This document shows, one piece after another, positions 9,426 through 18,545 of a stretch of DNA of 64,000 nt. The position numbers were made by a program, and so were the translations under genes. The stretch comes from Methylosarcina fibrata AML-C10 (GTDB lineage Bacteria; Pseudomonadota; Gammaproteobacteria; Methylococcales; Methylomonadaceae): the NCBI RefSeq assembly GCF_000372865.1, contig NZ_KB889965.1:2532547-2596546 (forward strand), in the 5' to 3' direction. Every line of letters starts with the position of its first letter. Position 1 is the stretch's first letter. The notes beneath the pieces are model-generated. The model did no database searches. It saw nothing but the letters and a program-made list of their open reading frames with translations, and was not told the DNA's origin.

Positions 9426-9956
9426 TTGAAACAAGCCAAATTTTTTTGTGCGTATTCCGATCAAAATATGGCCACCCAGTTGGAATGGCTCCACAAAGCC
9501 GGCTGCGATGAGATATTCAAGGAAAACCTGTCGGGAAGTCAGATTGATCGACCCGAGTTAAAAAAATTGTTGGCTTGCATCCGTACAGGCGATACCGTCA
9601 CCGTGACAAAACTGGACCGGTTAGCACGCTCAACCAAGGATTTGTTGGGTATTGCCGAAGAGATAAAAGAAAGGCGCTAACTTTGAAGCCCTTAATATCA
9701 ATTTGGATATTAAATCCTCAACCGAGCAATTGATGCCGACCATACTGGCCGCTATTGCTGAATTTGAAATGGGTATTATGTTGGAACGTCAACGGGAAGG
9801 CATCGATATCGCAAAAGTGGAAGGCAAATACAATGGCCGTCAACCAATTGAAGATACTTCTCATCGAGAGCAGCAAGAGTAACAGCAAAGCGGTATCCGA
9901 GGTAGGCATTGATAGGTGCACTTAATTATAAAGCCATTGAAGAAGGCCGTATTTAG
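9426..9956 (+). pseudogene. Decayed serine recombinase (resolvase/invertase family)
   Basis: The frame opening at 9426 (TTG) encodes an 84-residue resolvase N-terminal half with LSGSQIDRPELKKLL and DTVTVTKLDRLARSTKDLL, then stops. The protein continues in another frame from about 9673 (GANFEALNINLDI, then PTILAAIAEFEMGIMLERQREGI and KYNGRQPI) to a stop near 9882. The C-terminal helix-turn-helix is recognisable in further fragments (AVSEVGIDRCT, then YKAIEEGRI ending at 9956). At least three frame disruptions are therefore present. The usual ARVST box around the catalytic serine is also degraded to AYSDQN. It is not expected to work. It marks an old mobile element at the edge of the efflux block. 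Confidence 0.85.
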
Positions 9957-9975
9957 TTCCTATTTTGATTGGAAG

Positions 9976-10039
9976 TTTGGACCGAAACTTACGGTTTCGC
10001 TATTAGTTTCCCGTTAATAACCGTAAGTTTCTGTCCAAA
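9976..10039. repeat. Long inverted repeat, 21-base arms
   Basis: Arms 9976-9996 and 10019-10039 are reverse complements with one mismatch (TTTGGACCGAAACTTACGG against TTTGGACAGAAACTTACGG) around a 22-base AT-rich loop. It lies just after the recombinase remnant and before the convergent pmbA stop. It could be a recombination site, the remnant of a transposon end, or a bidirectional hairpin terminator; there is no T-run, so the first two are favoured. Confidence 0.7.
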
Positions 10040-10084
10040 TAATCCCCCTAGTCCTACCTTCAGAACAGGGTTATGAATTCGGAA

Positions 10085-11416
10085 TTACTGTCCGGCCACG
10101 GCCAGGCTTTCCACCAGAATCGATCCGGTCCGGATGTTGCCGCGATAATCGACGTCGCTGCCGACGGCGACGATGTTTCTGAACATGTCTTTGAGATTGC
10201 CCGCGATGGTGATTTCTTCGACCGGATACTGTATCCGGCCGTTTTCCACCCAGAAGCCGGCGGCCCCGCGCGAATAATCGCCGTTGACCATATTGACGCC
10301 CTGCCCCATCAGCTCGGTCACCAAGAGGCCTGTGCCCATGGTCTCGAGCATGCCCTGAAAATCGAGCGCGCCGGGATCGATGGTCAGATTATGGACCCCG
10401 CCGGCGTTGCCGGTGCTGACCATCCCCAGTTTGCGGGCCGAATAGGTGTTCAGGACGTAGCCGCGAAGCACCCCCCGGCTGACGATGTCACGGGCTCTGG
10501 TGGCGACGCCTTCACCGTCATAGGCGGAGCTGCCCAGCGCGCCTTTTAAAAAAGGCTGCTCGTGAATACGGACGAATTCCGGGAACAACTGTTGATCGAG
10601 CGCGTCCAGCAAAAACGTGGATTTCCGGTACAGCGCGCCGCCGCTGACGGCGCCCACGAATGCCCCCAGAAGACTGCCGGCGATTTCCGCCGAGTACATC
10701 ACCGGGCAATGCCGCGTGCTCAAACTGCGGGCTTCCAGCCGCCGCACGGTACGCTCGCCGGCTTTTTTTCCCACCTCGGCGGCCGGTTCGAGATCGTTCG
10801 GATTCCGGGCAACGCTGTACCAGTAATCGCGCTGCATGGAACCGTGGCGCTCAGCCAGCACCGAGCAGCTCAAGGAATGCCGGCTCAGCATCACGCCCTG
10901 CAGAAAACCGTGGGTATTGCCAAGCACGCGGATACCCTGATGCGTATTCACGGTGGCTCCTTCGGAATTGCTGATGTCGGAATGAATCTTGCGCGCCGCG
11001 TCTTCGCATTCGATCGCCAGATGAATGGCTTCCTCCGCGCCGATGGGCCAGGGATGGTTCAGATCCAGATCGGGAAACTCGGTGGCGAGCGTCTCAGGGT
11101 CGGGCAAACCGGCGTATTCGTCGATGTTGGTATAGCGCGCGATGCTGCACGCCGCAGCCACGGTCTCCCGGACCGATGCCGGCGACAAATCGGTGGTGTT
11201 GGCGGAGCCTTTCCGCTGGCCGAAATAAACGGTGATTCCCAGGCCCTGATCGCAGTGATGCTCGATGGTTTCGACCTCGCCCAGCCTGGCCGTCACCGAC
11301 AGGCCGCTTTCCTGGGACAAGCCGGCTTCCGCGGCGGTGGCGCCCTGTTGCCTTGCCTCGTCCAGCAGCGTCTGGACCAGGGATTTCAATCGGTTGATCT
11401 GTTCCTGATTATTCAC
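10085..11416 (-). CDS. pmbA: PmbA (TldE) metallopeptidase-system subunit
   Basis: Partner of TldD in the heterodimeric TldD/TldE protease, known for maturation of microcin-type peptides and degradation of CcdA-like antitoxins. At 443 residues it matches PmbA length. Family blocks visible: the N-terminal EAGLSQESGLSVTARLGEVE, the central SGGALYRKSTFLLDALDQQLFP, and the C-terminal GVHNLTIDPGALDF, LLVTELMGQGVNMVNGDYSRGAAGFWVENG. PmbA lacks the HExxxH zinc site, as seen here. tldD is encoded 253 bases upstream on the same strand, separated by a repeat element, so the pair may not be strictly one transcript. High confidence. Confidence 0.95.
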   Translation of the reverse strand: MNNQEQINRLKSLVQTLLDEARQQGATAAEAGLSQESGLSVTARLGEVETIEHHCDQGLGITVYFGQRKGSANTTDLSPASVRETVAAACSIARYTNIDEYAGLPDPETLATEFPDLDLNHPWPIGAEEAIHLAIECEDAARKIHSDISNSEGATVNTHQGIRVLGNTHGFLQGVMLSRHSLSCSVLAERHGSMQRDYWYSVARNPNDLEPAAEVGKKAGERTVRRLEARSLSTRHCPVMYSAEIAGSLLGAFVGAVSGGALYRKSTFLLDALDQQLFPEFVRIHEQPFLKGALGSSAYDGEGVATRARDIVSRGVLRGYVLNTYSARKLGMVSTGNAGGVHNLTIDPGALDFQGMLETMGTGLLVTELMGQGVNMVNGDYSRGAAGFWVENGRIQYPVEEITIAGNLKDMFRNIVAVGSDVDYRGNIRTGSILVESLAVAGQ

Positions 11417-11474
11417 GATAGTGTCTTGATGAGTTTATTAAGGATTTGGGCGTAAATTATTTCCCTGTTTAAAG

Positions 11475-11526
11475 CATAGGAGGCGCACCGATGCGCTTCA
11501 CTTTGTTCAGCACACTCTATCCTATG
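11475..11526. repeat. REP-like intergenic palindrome between tldD and pmbA
   Basis: The outer ends CATAGGA and TCCTATG are exact inverted repeats, and an inner GGCGCACCGATGCGCTTC segment forms its own stem. The element fills part of the 253-base gap between tldD and pmbA. It resembles the G/C-rich genome-wide repeats containing GTGCGCTTC(A)CTTTGTTCAG-like sequence that I recall from gammaproteobacterial methanotrophs; that recollection is not checkable here. Confidence 0.5.
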
Positions 11527-11669
11527 ATTTTGGTTAAGGAAGTTATTTTTGATCATATCCTGAGGAGTAGACCCGTTCAACGGCGGAAAGATACGTTCAC
11601 AAGCGCTATTAAGTACCGCACTGACAACTCCGCCGTTTTTCGATAAGAATGAGAAAAAGCGAAGTTCAT

Positions 11670-13109
11670 CTAGACGCGGGTTCCGCCCACGGTCAGGCCG
11701 TCGATTTTCAACGTCGGCTGCCCGACGCCGACCGGAACGCTCTGCCCTTCCTTGCCGCAAGTGCCGACGCCGCTGTCGAGTTCCAGATCGTTGCCGACCA
11801 TCGACACCCGCGTCAGGACGTCGGGTCCGTTGCCGATCAGGGTCGCGCCCTTGACCGGACGAGTGAGCCTGCCGTTTTCGATCAGATAGGCCTCGCTGGC
11901 GGAAAAGACGAATTTCCCGGAGGTGATGTCGACCTGGCCGCCGCCGAAATTTTTTGCAAACAAGCCTTTATCGACCGAGCGGATGATTTCTTCCGGATCG
12001 TGCGCGCCGGGCAGCATGTACGTGTTGGTCATCCTTGGCATCGGCGCATGGGCGTAGGATTCGCGCCGGCCGTTGCCGGTCGGTTTGACGCCCATCAGCC
12101 GGGCGTTGAGCTTGTCCTGCATGTAGCCTTTCAGGATGCCGTTCTCGATCAGGACGGTTTTTTCGGTGGGCGTGCCTTCGTCGTCGATGCTCAGCGAACC
12201 CCGGCGCCCCGACAAGGTACCGTCGTCGACCACGGTGCATAAATCGGAAGCCACCCGCTGCCCGACCCGGCCGCTGAACGCGGAAGTGCCCTTGCGGTTG
12301 AAGTCGCCTTCGAGGCCGTGCCCTATCGCTTCATGCAGCAGAATGCCGGGCCAGCCAGGCCCCAGCACGACCGTCATGCTGCCGGCCGGCGCGGCCACCG
12401 CCTCCAGATTGACCAGCGCCTGGCGGACGGCTTCACGCCCGTAGGCCAGGCCCTTCTCCTGATCGAGGAAAAAACCGTAATCACTTCGGGCGCCGCCGCC
12501 CATGCTGCCCTGCTCCCGTTTGCCGTTTTCAGAAACGATCACGCTGACGTTCAAACGCACCAGAGGTCGTACATCCGCGGCCATCGAGCCGTCGTGGTTG
12601 ACCACCAGTATCGTGTCGTGAACCCCGACCAGGCTGACGATCACTTCTTCGATCCGCGGGTCCAGCTTCCGGGTCTCCGTGTCGATCCGGCGCAGCAGAT
12701 CGATTTTTTCCTGGTCGGCCAGCGATTTCAGCGGATTCAACGGCTCGTAATAGTGCGGCCGAATAGCCGGCGCCCTCACCCCGATGCGGGCCATCTGGGC
12801 CTGCCTGACGATGGCCTTGACGTTGTTGGCCGCTTCCAGCAGGGTAGGCAGTTCGATCATGTCGCTGTAGGCAAAACCGGTCTTGTCGCCCGCCACGGCG
12901 CGGACGCCGGCGCCCTGGGCGATGTTATGGCTGCCGTCCTTGATGATGCCGCTTTCCAGCAGCCACGACTCGGCATGGCTCGACTGAAAATAGATGTCCG
13001 CCGCATCGAGCCTTGAACTGAGCAAGCGGCTCATCACGGTTTCGATGTCGCCGTCCCCGATTCCGGCAGGCGCCAGTATCGCCTGTCTTGCAATATTGAT
13101 TAATTCCAT
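11670..13109 (-). CDS. tldD: TldD metallopeptidase
   Basis: Catalytic subunit of the TldD/TldE protease. The zinc motif [11 protein letters not shown] (HExxxH plus downstream acid) is intact around residue 250, preceded by GPGWPGILL. Other family blocks are [28 protein letters not shown] and the C-terminal [30 protein letters not shown]. The length of 479 is normal. It belongs to a core-gene row (yhdP, nitrilase, BamC-like, tldD, pmbA) on the minus strand; yhdP-nitrilase-tldD adjacency is conserved in many gammaproteobacteria. High confidence in identity; the physiological substrate here is unknown. Confidence 0.97.
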   Translation of the reverse strand: MELINIARQAILAPAGIGDGDIETVMSRLLSSRLDAADIYFQSSHAESWLLESGIIKDGSHNIAQGAGVRAVAGDKTGFAYSDMIELPTLLEAANNVKAIVRQAQMARIGVRAPAIRPHYYEPLNPLKSLADQEKIDLLRRIDTETRKLDPRIEEVIVSLVGVHDTILVVNHDGSMAADVRPLVRLNVSVIVSENGKREQGSMGGGARSDYGFFLDQEKGLAYGREAVRQALVNLEAVAAPAGSMTVVLGPGWPGILLHEAIGHGLEGDFNRKGTSAFSGRVGQRVASDLCTVVDDGTLSGRRGSLSIDDEGTPTEKTVLIENGILKGYMQDKLNARLMGVKPTGNGRRESYAHAPMPRMTNTYMLPGAHDPEEIIRSVDKGLFAKNFGGGQVDITSGKFVFSASEAYLIENGRLTRPVKGATLIGNGPDVLTRVSMVGNDLELDSGVGTCGKEGQSVPVGVGQPTLKIDGLTVGGTRV

Positions 13110-13196
13110 CGCATCGTCAATTTAAGTTCATCAAAAAACCTGCACGGCCCAACCGCCAGGTCTCGTTCGTGCGCCATTCGTCCGCCTCCGTCCTGC

Positions 13197-13808
13197 TCAC
13201 TCTTTCTCGGTCCAGCCGTCGCGCAGCTTCCGGTAAAGGAACAACAACAGCCGTTCGGCGCCGTCCGGCTTTTCCTTTTCATCCATGGCTCCTGCAAGGC
13301 CTCCCTGTTCGGCGCTGCCGGCCTTGGCCGCGGTAACCGCCGTTTTGCCGTCTTCCCGGGTTACCGTCAGCACGTAGACCGCCTTGCTGTAATCGTCGGC
13401 CAGAAGATTTCCCATCCGGCCCCACACCGATGCATCCTCGGGAACGTAGTCGTCCGGATCGAACTCGACATAATAAAGCCCTTTATCGCGGTCCCGATCC
13501 CGGATTTCAAGCTGGCTTTGCCGGAAGGCCGACGCCAGGGTGTTCCAGGCAACGTCGAAAGGCTGTTCAAGCTTCAGCGCCGGCGGCTCGGCAGTGTTCA
13601 TGGATACCAGGGAACCCAGTCCTTTCCGGCCGTCGTTGTCCCTGATCACGCCCTCTTCGTCGGAAGTTTTCTGTTGAATAGACTCCCGGCCGGGTTGTAA
13701 GTTCGGAGGCAGTTCCAGTCTGGAGGTGTCCCGGTAATGCGGATCTTCGACGGTTCCGCAGGAAACCAGGCACAACGAGACAAGCACAGGTTTTAAGTAG
13801 AATCGCAT
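13197..13808 (-). CDS. bamC: BamC/NlpB-like outer-membrane lipoprotein
   Basis: A 203-residue lipoprotein whose signal ends in LCLVSC (Cys17). The short conserved stretch RLELPPNL after a flexible N-terminus is typical of BamC, which in the Bam complex reaches over BamD. A single helix-grip domain follows (EQPFDVAWNTLASAFRQ, then DKGLYYVEFD), whereas E. coli BamC has two; the protein is correspondingly shorter. E. coli bamC sits after dapA, while here it lies between the nitrilase gene (three bases away) and tldD, so orthology rests on sequence pattern alone. A general NlpB/DapX-family lipoprotein is the cautious reading. Confidence 0.7.
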   Translation of the reverse strand: MRFYLKPVLVSLCLVSCGTVEDPHYRDTSRLELPPNLQPGRESIQQKTSDEEGVIRDNDGRKGLGSLVSMNTAEPPALKLEQPFDVAWNTLASAFRQSQLEIRDRDRDKGLYYVEFDPDDYVPEDASVWGRMGNLLADDYSKAVYVLTVTREDGKTAVTAAKAGSAEQGGLAGAMDEKEKPDGAERLLLFLYRKLRDGWTEKE

Positions 13809-13811
13809 CGA

Positions 13812-14630
13812 TTATTCGCAAAAGAATAGACGATGATTCAGCACCGGAAAGGCCGAGCGCACTTTTTCCAGCCGCTCGAAATCGATTTCCGCCGAAACGA
13901 AACCGCTGCCCGTTTTATAGCAATCCAGCACCACGCCCCAAGGATCGACGATCATGCTGTGGCCGAACGTCCTGCGGCCGTTGAGATGGAAACCGCCCTG
14001 ATTCGGCGCGATGACGTAACACAGGTTTTCCACGGCCCGTGCGCGCAGCAATATTTCCCAATGCGCAGCGCCGGTCTCCGAGGTGAACGCCGACGGTATC
14101 ACCAGAATTTTCATGCCCATCGCGACCAGAGCCCGGAAAAATTCGGGAAAGCGCAAGTCGTAACAGACCGCCAGGCCCACCCGGCCGAAAGGCGTATCGA
14201 ACACCACCGGTCCCGTTCCGGGCTCGATCGAGTCGGATTCTCGGTAGACTTCGTTGGTGCCGGGAACGCTGACGTCGAACAAATGCATCTTATCGTAGCG
14301 CGCCACCCGCTCGCCCGAGTCGTTGTAAACCAGGCAGGCCGCCCTGACTTTGTTGTCGTCGGTGCCGCTGATCGGCATGGTGCCGCCGACGACCCACACG
14401 CCGTATTTTTTGGCCACGTTGGACAAAAAACTCTGAATCGGGCCGGTGCCGTCAACTTCCTTGATCCTGATTTTATCCAGTTCATGATCGCCCATCAGCG
14501 CGAAGTTTTCCGGCAAAGCCACCAGCCTGGCGCCGGCGTTGGCCGCTTCGGCGATCAGCTTTTCCGCTTCCAACAGGTTGGAACTGACGTTCGGACTGGA
14601 CGCCATTTGTATGGCAGCGCATCTACTCAT
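13812..14630 (-). CDS. Carbon-nitrogen hydrolase (Nit1/Nit2-type nitrilase family)
   Basis: A 272-residue cytoplasmic amidase of the nitrilase superfamily. The catalytic triad is visible: Glu41 in ALPENF, Lys114 in YDKMHLF and Cys156 in VCYDLRFPE. The conserved RARAVEN and GHSMIVDPWG blocks are also present. Members next to yhdP and tldD are usually of the Nit1/Nit2 branch, whose characterised members hydrolyse deaminated glutathione or omega-amidated 2-oxoacids, a metabolite-repair role. That specific activity is inferred from family and neighbourhood. It starts 11 bases after yhdP ends, so it is probably read on the same transcript. Confidence 0.92.
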   Translation of the reverse strand: MSRCAAIQMASSPNVSSNLLEAEKLIAEAANAGARLVALPENFALMGDHELDKIRIKEVDGTGPIQSFLSNVAKKYGVWVVGGTMPISGTDDNKVRAACLVYNDSGERVARYDKMHLFDVSVPGTNEVYRESDSIEPGTGPVVFDTPFGRVGLAVCYDLRFPEFFRALVAMGMKILVIPSAFTSETGAAHWEILLRARAVENLCYVIAPNQGGFHLNGRRTFGHSMIVDPWGVVLDCYKTGSGFVSAEIDFERLEKVRSAFPVLNHRLFFCE

Positions 14631-14641
14631 ATGATCTCTCT

Positions 14642-17600
14642 TTATTTCGGGTCCTGTGGATTAAGCCAGGGAAAATCGGTAATTCCGTCCCAGGTTTTCT
14701 GTAATATTCCATCGTTTTCGTGCAGCGAACTGATTTGCACGTTGTCCCAACTGCCCTGCACCAGATATTGGGAACCGAAGAAAAATCCCTGATGTTCGGC
14801 TCCGGTCAGCGATTTGGCGACAAAGGCAGCCACCTTGCTCATAATTGTACCAGCAATAGGCAAGGCTTCGGCACTTTTCGGCGTGACGTCGACAATGTGG
14901 TCGACCGTGCGATTGATCAAGTCGGTGTTGCCCGAAAGCGTAATTTTAGCGGGAATCGCATCGACCACCAGATTATGGGTGACCGCCTTGCCTTTGGACA
15001 GCTCGAAACGGCCTTTGATGCTGTTAAAGCTCAGCCCTTCCTTGAAGACGTCGCTGAAATCAAGCTGCAGCCGTTTAATCCATTGCGCCATGGCCAGAAA
15101 ACCGAGCAACCGGCCGAATCCCGGCTCGATGCTGAGGATGCGGCCGCTTTTCAAATCCGTATCGAGCCGGCCTTGCAATTCTCTCAGCGAAAAACCGTAA
15201 GGCGGCGCCAGCCAGCGCAAGTCGAAATCGATTTTACCGCGGGTTTCGACCAGATCGTTACTGATGCCCAGCTTTGAAAACAGCCGGCCGCCTTTGAGCA
15301 ATTCGAGAGTCCCATTGACCTCCGTGAGCGACTGGTTGCCCTTGAGGCTCCAGTTACCGGAAGCGACCAATCGCTGATCCGCTCCGGTCAGTTCGATCCG
15401 CTTGAAATTGAGACCGTTCGGCCTGCGTTCCGTTTCCAGCAACAACCGGCCCAAAGGCTCCGCTTTCCATAAGGTGTTTTTAGAGATGACCGACAGCATA
15501 GGAAAAAAATCGGACGCTTCGGACAAAGCCGCATTACTCTCTTTCGCCTGAAACCGGGTTAACGCCGACAGTTCGAGCCGGTCGAGATCCAGCGTAATCA
15601 GGCCGCCGCTTTTCGGAGCCACAGGCAATTTGACCGTGCCGTTGGCAAACGCACTGTTCAGGCTGCCGTTCCAGTAATCTCCTTCCCTTTTCAGTTTAAG
15701 ATCGAGGCTGCCGAGTCCGGAGTCCTGCCAGACCGCCTGGCCGGCGTGGAGAAGAATTTCCTTGACGTCGTCGAAGGCGCCGTTCCTGTCACCGCCCGCC
15801 AACGACAAGGCCACCCAATCCTGGATGGCCAGTTTTTCCTGATTGATCTCGAGCGCCACGCCCGGTTCTTGCCGATGAAACAGTTCTCCCTTGCCCAGCA
15901 GGATCCGTCCCGAGTAGAGGATTTGCTTGGCAATATCGATTTTGACCGCAACTTTGAGTTTATTGTCGTAATCGATCATGACCGGCAGCAAATTCCGGTC
16001 GGCCAGGTTGAACGTCAACGACAGCTTTTTCCGTTGTTCGGCAGTTTTGCTCAAGGACGCGGGTAAATCCAGAGCGATGCCCTGAAGGTCCGATTCGACG
16101 TACAACTCCGGCAAGCCCTCGTCGTAAGGCAGACGCAACTGCAACCGATAGCGGGTTTCTCCCTCCGCCATGTGCCACCAGGGCATTTTGAACTGAGCCT
16201 GAAGTTCGCGGATACCGGCAAGCCCCGTCACGTCGACCAGCGTTTGCCAGCCGGGGCTTTTAATACCGATTTTTATCGGATGGCCCAGGGCGTGGGCCTC
16301 GATGGCATCGCCGCGGATGCCGTGCTCGTCGAACTCAAGCAAGCCGTTGACCTGGCTGACCGGCAAACCCAACGAATTGACCCATAATTTTGCATTCGTC
16401 AATTGCGCGGAACCTGTCACTTGCACGTCCGCTTCGGCCAGCAGAGGAATTGTTATATCCAGTTTAATCCGGGTAGCGCCTTCCGGGCGCGTGGCCTGTA
16501 ATAGAGTATCGACCCTGGTGTGGAGCGGAGTTTGCTGTAAAAAACCTAAAGCTTGATCGACGCCTCCTTCCACTTCGCCCCGAATCAGCAATTGCCCGCT
16601 CCGGCTCAGCGACGGAATCGCCACTTCGGCCTGCCGGATGATCAGATTGTCGCTGCGCCCTCCCGACAGAGAAACGCCCAGATCCTCCCCTTCGAACGAC
16701 ACTTCGCCGCTCACGTCGTGCAACGGCGGCCATGACGGACTGTAGTCGAGGTCCAAACGATCCAGATGAAGCCGGGTTTCAAAGACTCCCGAGCCGTCCT
16801 TGAAGGGAAAATCCTTCGGTTTGCCGTAGAATAGCAAACCGCCGTCGCTCACCCGTCCCTTACGGAAAGCCCGATCCAGCCAGTCGACCGCGGCGGCGGG
16901 CATTATTTTTGCCGGCAGATAACGCGAGATCTGGCCGGCCTCTTCCATCGAGAAAGCGCTTTGCAGGTCCAGAAAAACGTCGCCGCCGCCTTTGGGAAAA
17001 TCCACGCGCAAACGGTTCCTGCTTTTGAAGCTCAACGAATCCAGCTCAAGCAACGGACTCGAAACAGTCCAGTGCGTTTCAGTCTGCCGCCAGCTTAACT
17101 CCCCGTGCACCCGATCCAGCGCCAAAGACTGCCGAAACAGGTCGGACAACCATTCGGCCTTGCTGGCGGCCAGGCGCACCGTGCCCTGTGTCTGATCGCC
17201 CCGAATCCGGCCGCTCAGATTTTTCAGCCCGGGGAAGGACGCCGTCGGCGCCAGGCTCAAATTCGAAAACTGTCCGTTCACGGCGAACACACGGTCATCG
17301 GGAACGGCAAACAGCGAAAAATCCTGGAGCCGGCCGTACAATTGCGCCTGCCGGATCCATTTTCCCTGCTCTTCCGAGGCCGGAACAAGAAAGCGGGCGA
17401 TCCGACCGGCTTCTTCCAGATCGAGTTGTCCGGCATGAAAGGCAAGATGACGCACCGGATGGGCTCCGCGCCATCCCGAAAGACTGAAAACGGCGTCCGG
17501 CCAGGACTGGCCGGCACCGCCGGAAGACGCCGGTGTTTCCAGCAAAAATTGGCCGACGTCAAGCCGCCACCGCCAGTCCGTCAGGTTCAGCCGAAACCGG

Positions 17601-18478
17601 CTGTTCAGATGTTTCGCGGTCAGCGGTTCGGCATCCGGACGATGCAGCGATAAGTCCTCCAGTTCGGCGATGGCGGCCACCGACGCCAGCCCGAACGGCT
17701 GCCATTCGCCCCATACCCGAAAATTCCCTTTGCCGGACCGGATGGAAATAGCCGAAGGCAATTCCATGCCGCTCCATTCGGGCAACTGGATGCCTCGGCC
17801 CTCGATGTAGGCTCGGCCGTGAAGATCGGACAACGCCAGCAGGTCGCCGTCCATGTCCAGCGAAATCCTGAGCCTGTCGCCGTATTTCTTCGGCAGGCGC
17901 ATCAGGATGTTGATCCGGTGACGCCGGCCTTCATTCATCAGCGCCATGTCGACCGATTTGAAAGTCAGCGCCCGCCCCTTCTTTTGCTCATCGCGCCAGA
18001 TAATCTCGCTGTCCAGCAATTCGTATTGCCTTCCTTCCAGCAGCCACAGCGGTTTGGCGTCGCCCGCCTTGAGCCCGGCGATGGCGAGGGTGCCGTCGCT
18101 TTTGCGAATGATCGAAAGCCTGGCACCCACCAGTGTTATCCATGAGGAAGCCAGCAACTCCCTGTTGAACAGGACGGCCCCTAAATCGATGCCCACCCGA
18201 ATTTCCTTCAATGCCACGGCGGTTTTATCGGCAGCGAAGGCGGAAGCGATGTCGATATCGGAAAGCACCAGCTCCGGACTGAATCCTCGCATTTTCGCCC
18301 GCAAATGGCCGATGCTGACCGGCGCATCGAGCACTTCGCCGAGTTGGGCGGCGAGCCGGGTTTTATAACCTTCGATCCCGATCAGGGTCAGGCGGATGCC
18401 GGTCATCCCGATCGCTGTTGCGATCAGGCTCCAGAAAACGAGATGGCGCGTTGCCCGGGTAAAATGATGGATCATCAA
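14642..18478 (-). CDS. yhdP: YhdP-family AsmA-like phospholipid-transport protein
   Basis: Very long (1278 residues) inner-membrane-anchored periplasmic protein of the AsmA-like/DUF3971 group. In E. coli YhdP, TamB and YdbH form bridges that carry phospholipids to the outer membrane. Visible here: an N-terminal membrane helix (about residues 10-32), the AsmA-like start VSIGHLRAKMRGFSPELVLSDIDI, a long run of beta-strand repeats, and the conserved C-terminus QGFFFGSQYLVQGSWDNVQI. It follows rng by 67 bases and precedes the nitrilase gene. Assignment is strong from length, domain plan and context. Confidence 0.93.
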   Translation of the reverse strand: MMIHHFTRATRHLVFWSLIATAIGMTGIRLTLIGIEGYKTRLAAQLGEVLDAPVSIGHLRAKMRGFSPELVLSDIDIASAFAADKTAVALKEIRVGIDLGAVLFNRELLASSWITLVGARLSIIRKSDGTLAIAGLKAGDAKPLWLLEGRQYELLDSEIIWRDEQKKGRALTFKSVDMALMNEGRRHRINILMRLPKKYGDRLRISLDMDGDLLALSDLHGRAYIEGRGIQLPEWSGMELPSAISIRSGKGNFRVWGEWQPFGLASVAAIAELEDLSLHRPDAEPLTAKHLNSRFRLNLTDWRWRLDVGQFLLETPASSGGAGQSWPDAVFSLSGWRGAHPVRHLAFHAGQLDLEEAGRIARFLVPASEEQGKWIRQAQLYGRLQDFSLFAVPDDRVFAVNGQFSNLSLAPTASFPGLKNLSGRIRGDQTQGTVRLAASKAEWLSDLFRQSLALDRVHGELSWRQTETHWTVSSPLLELDSLSFKSRNRLRVDFPKGGGDVFLDLQSAFSMEEAGQISRYLPAKIMPAAAVDWLDRAFRKGRVSDGGLLFYGKPKDFPFKDGSGVFETRLHLDRLDLDYSPSWPPLHDVSGEVSFEGEDLGVSLSGGRSDNLIIRQAEVAIPSLSRSGQLLIRGEVEGGVDQALGFLQQTPLHTRVDTLLQATRPEGATRIKLDITIPLLAEADVQVTGSAQLTNAKLWVNSLGLPVSQVNGLLEFDEHGIRGDAIEAHALGHPIKIGIKSPGWQTLVDVTGLAGIRELQAQFKMPWWHMAEGETRYRLQLRLPYDEGLPELYVESDLQGIALDLPASLSKTAEQRKKLSLTFNLADRNLLPVMIDYDNKLKVAVKIDIAKQILYSGRILLGKGELFHRQEPGVALEINQEKLAIQDWVALSLAGGDRNGAFDDVKEILLHAGQAVWQDSGLGSLDLKLKREGDYWNGSLNSAFANGTVKLPVAPKSGGLITLDLDRLELSALTRFQAKESNAALSEASDFFPMLSVISKNTLWKAEPLGRLLLETERRPNGLNFKRIELTGADQRLVASGNWSLKGNQSLTEVNGTLELLKGGRLFSKLGISNDLVETRGKIDFDLRWLAPPYGFSLRELQGRLDTDLKSGRILSIEPGFGRLLGFLAMAQWIKRLQLDFSDVFKEGLSFNSIKGRFELSKGKAVTHNLVVDAIPAKITLSGNTDLINRTVDHIVDVTPKSAEALPIAGTIMSKVAAFVAKSLTGAEHQGFFFGSQYLVQGSWDNVQISSLHENDGILQKTWDGITDFPWLNPQDPK

Positions 18479-18545
18479 TACGGTTCGGAATTCAGGCGGG
18501 GAGCGGCAAGGACATTTCCTCCCCGTTCATTTTATTGATCGTTCC

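Noticed and set aside
11413-11760. 115-residue minus frame between tldD and pmbA
   Set aside because: It runs antisense through a repeat element and into the tldD 3' end in another frame, without domain similarity.
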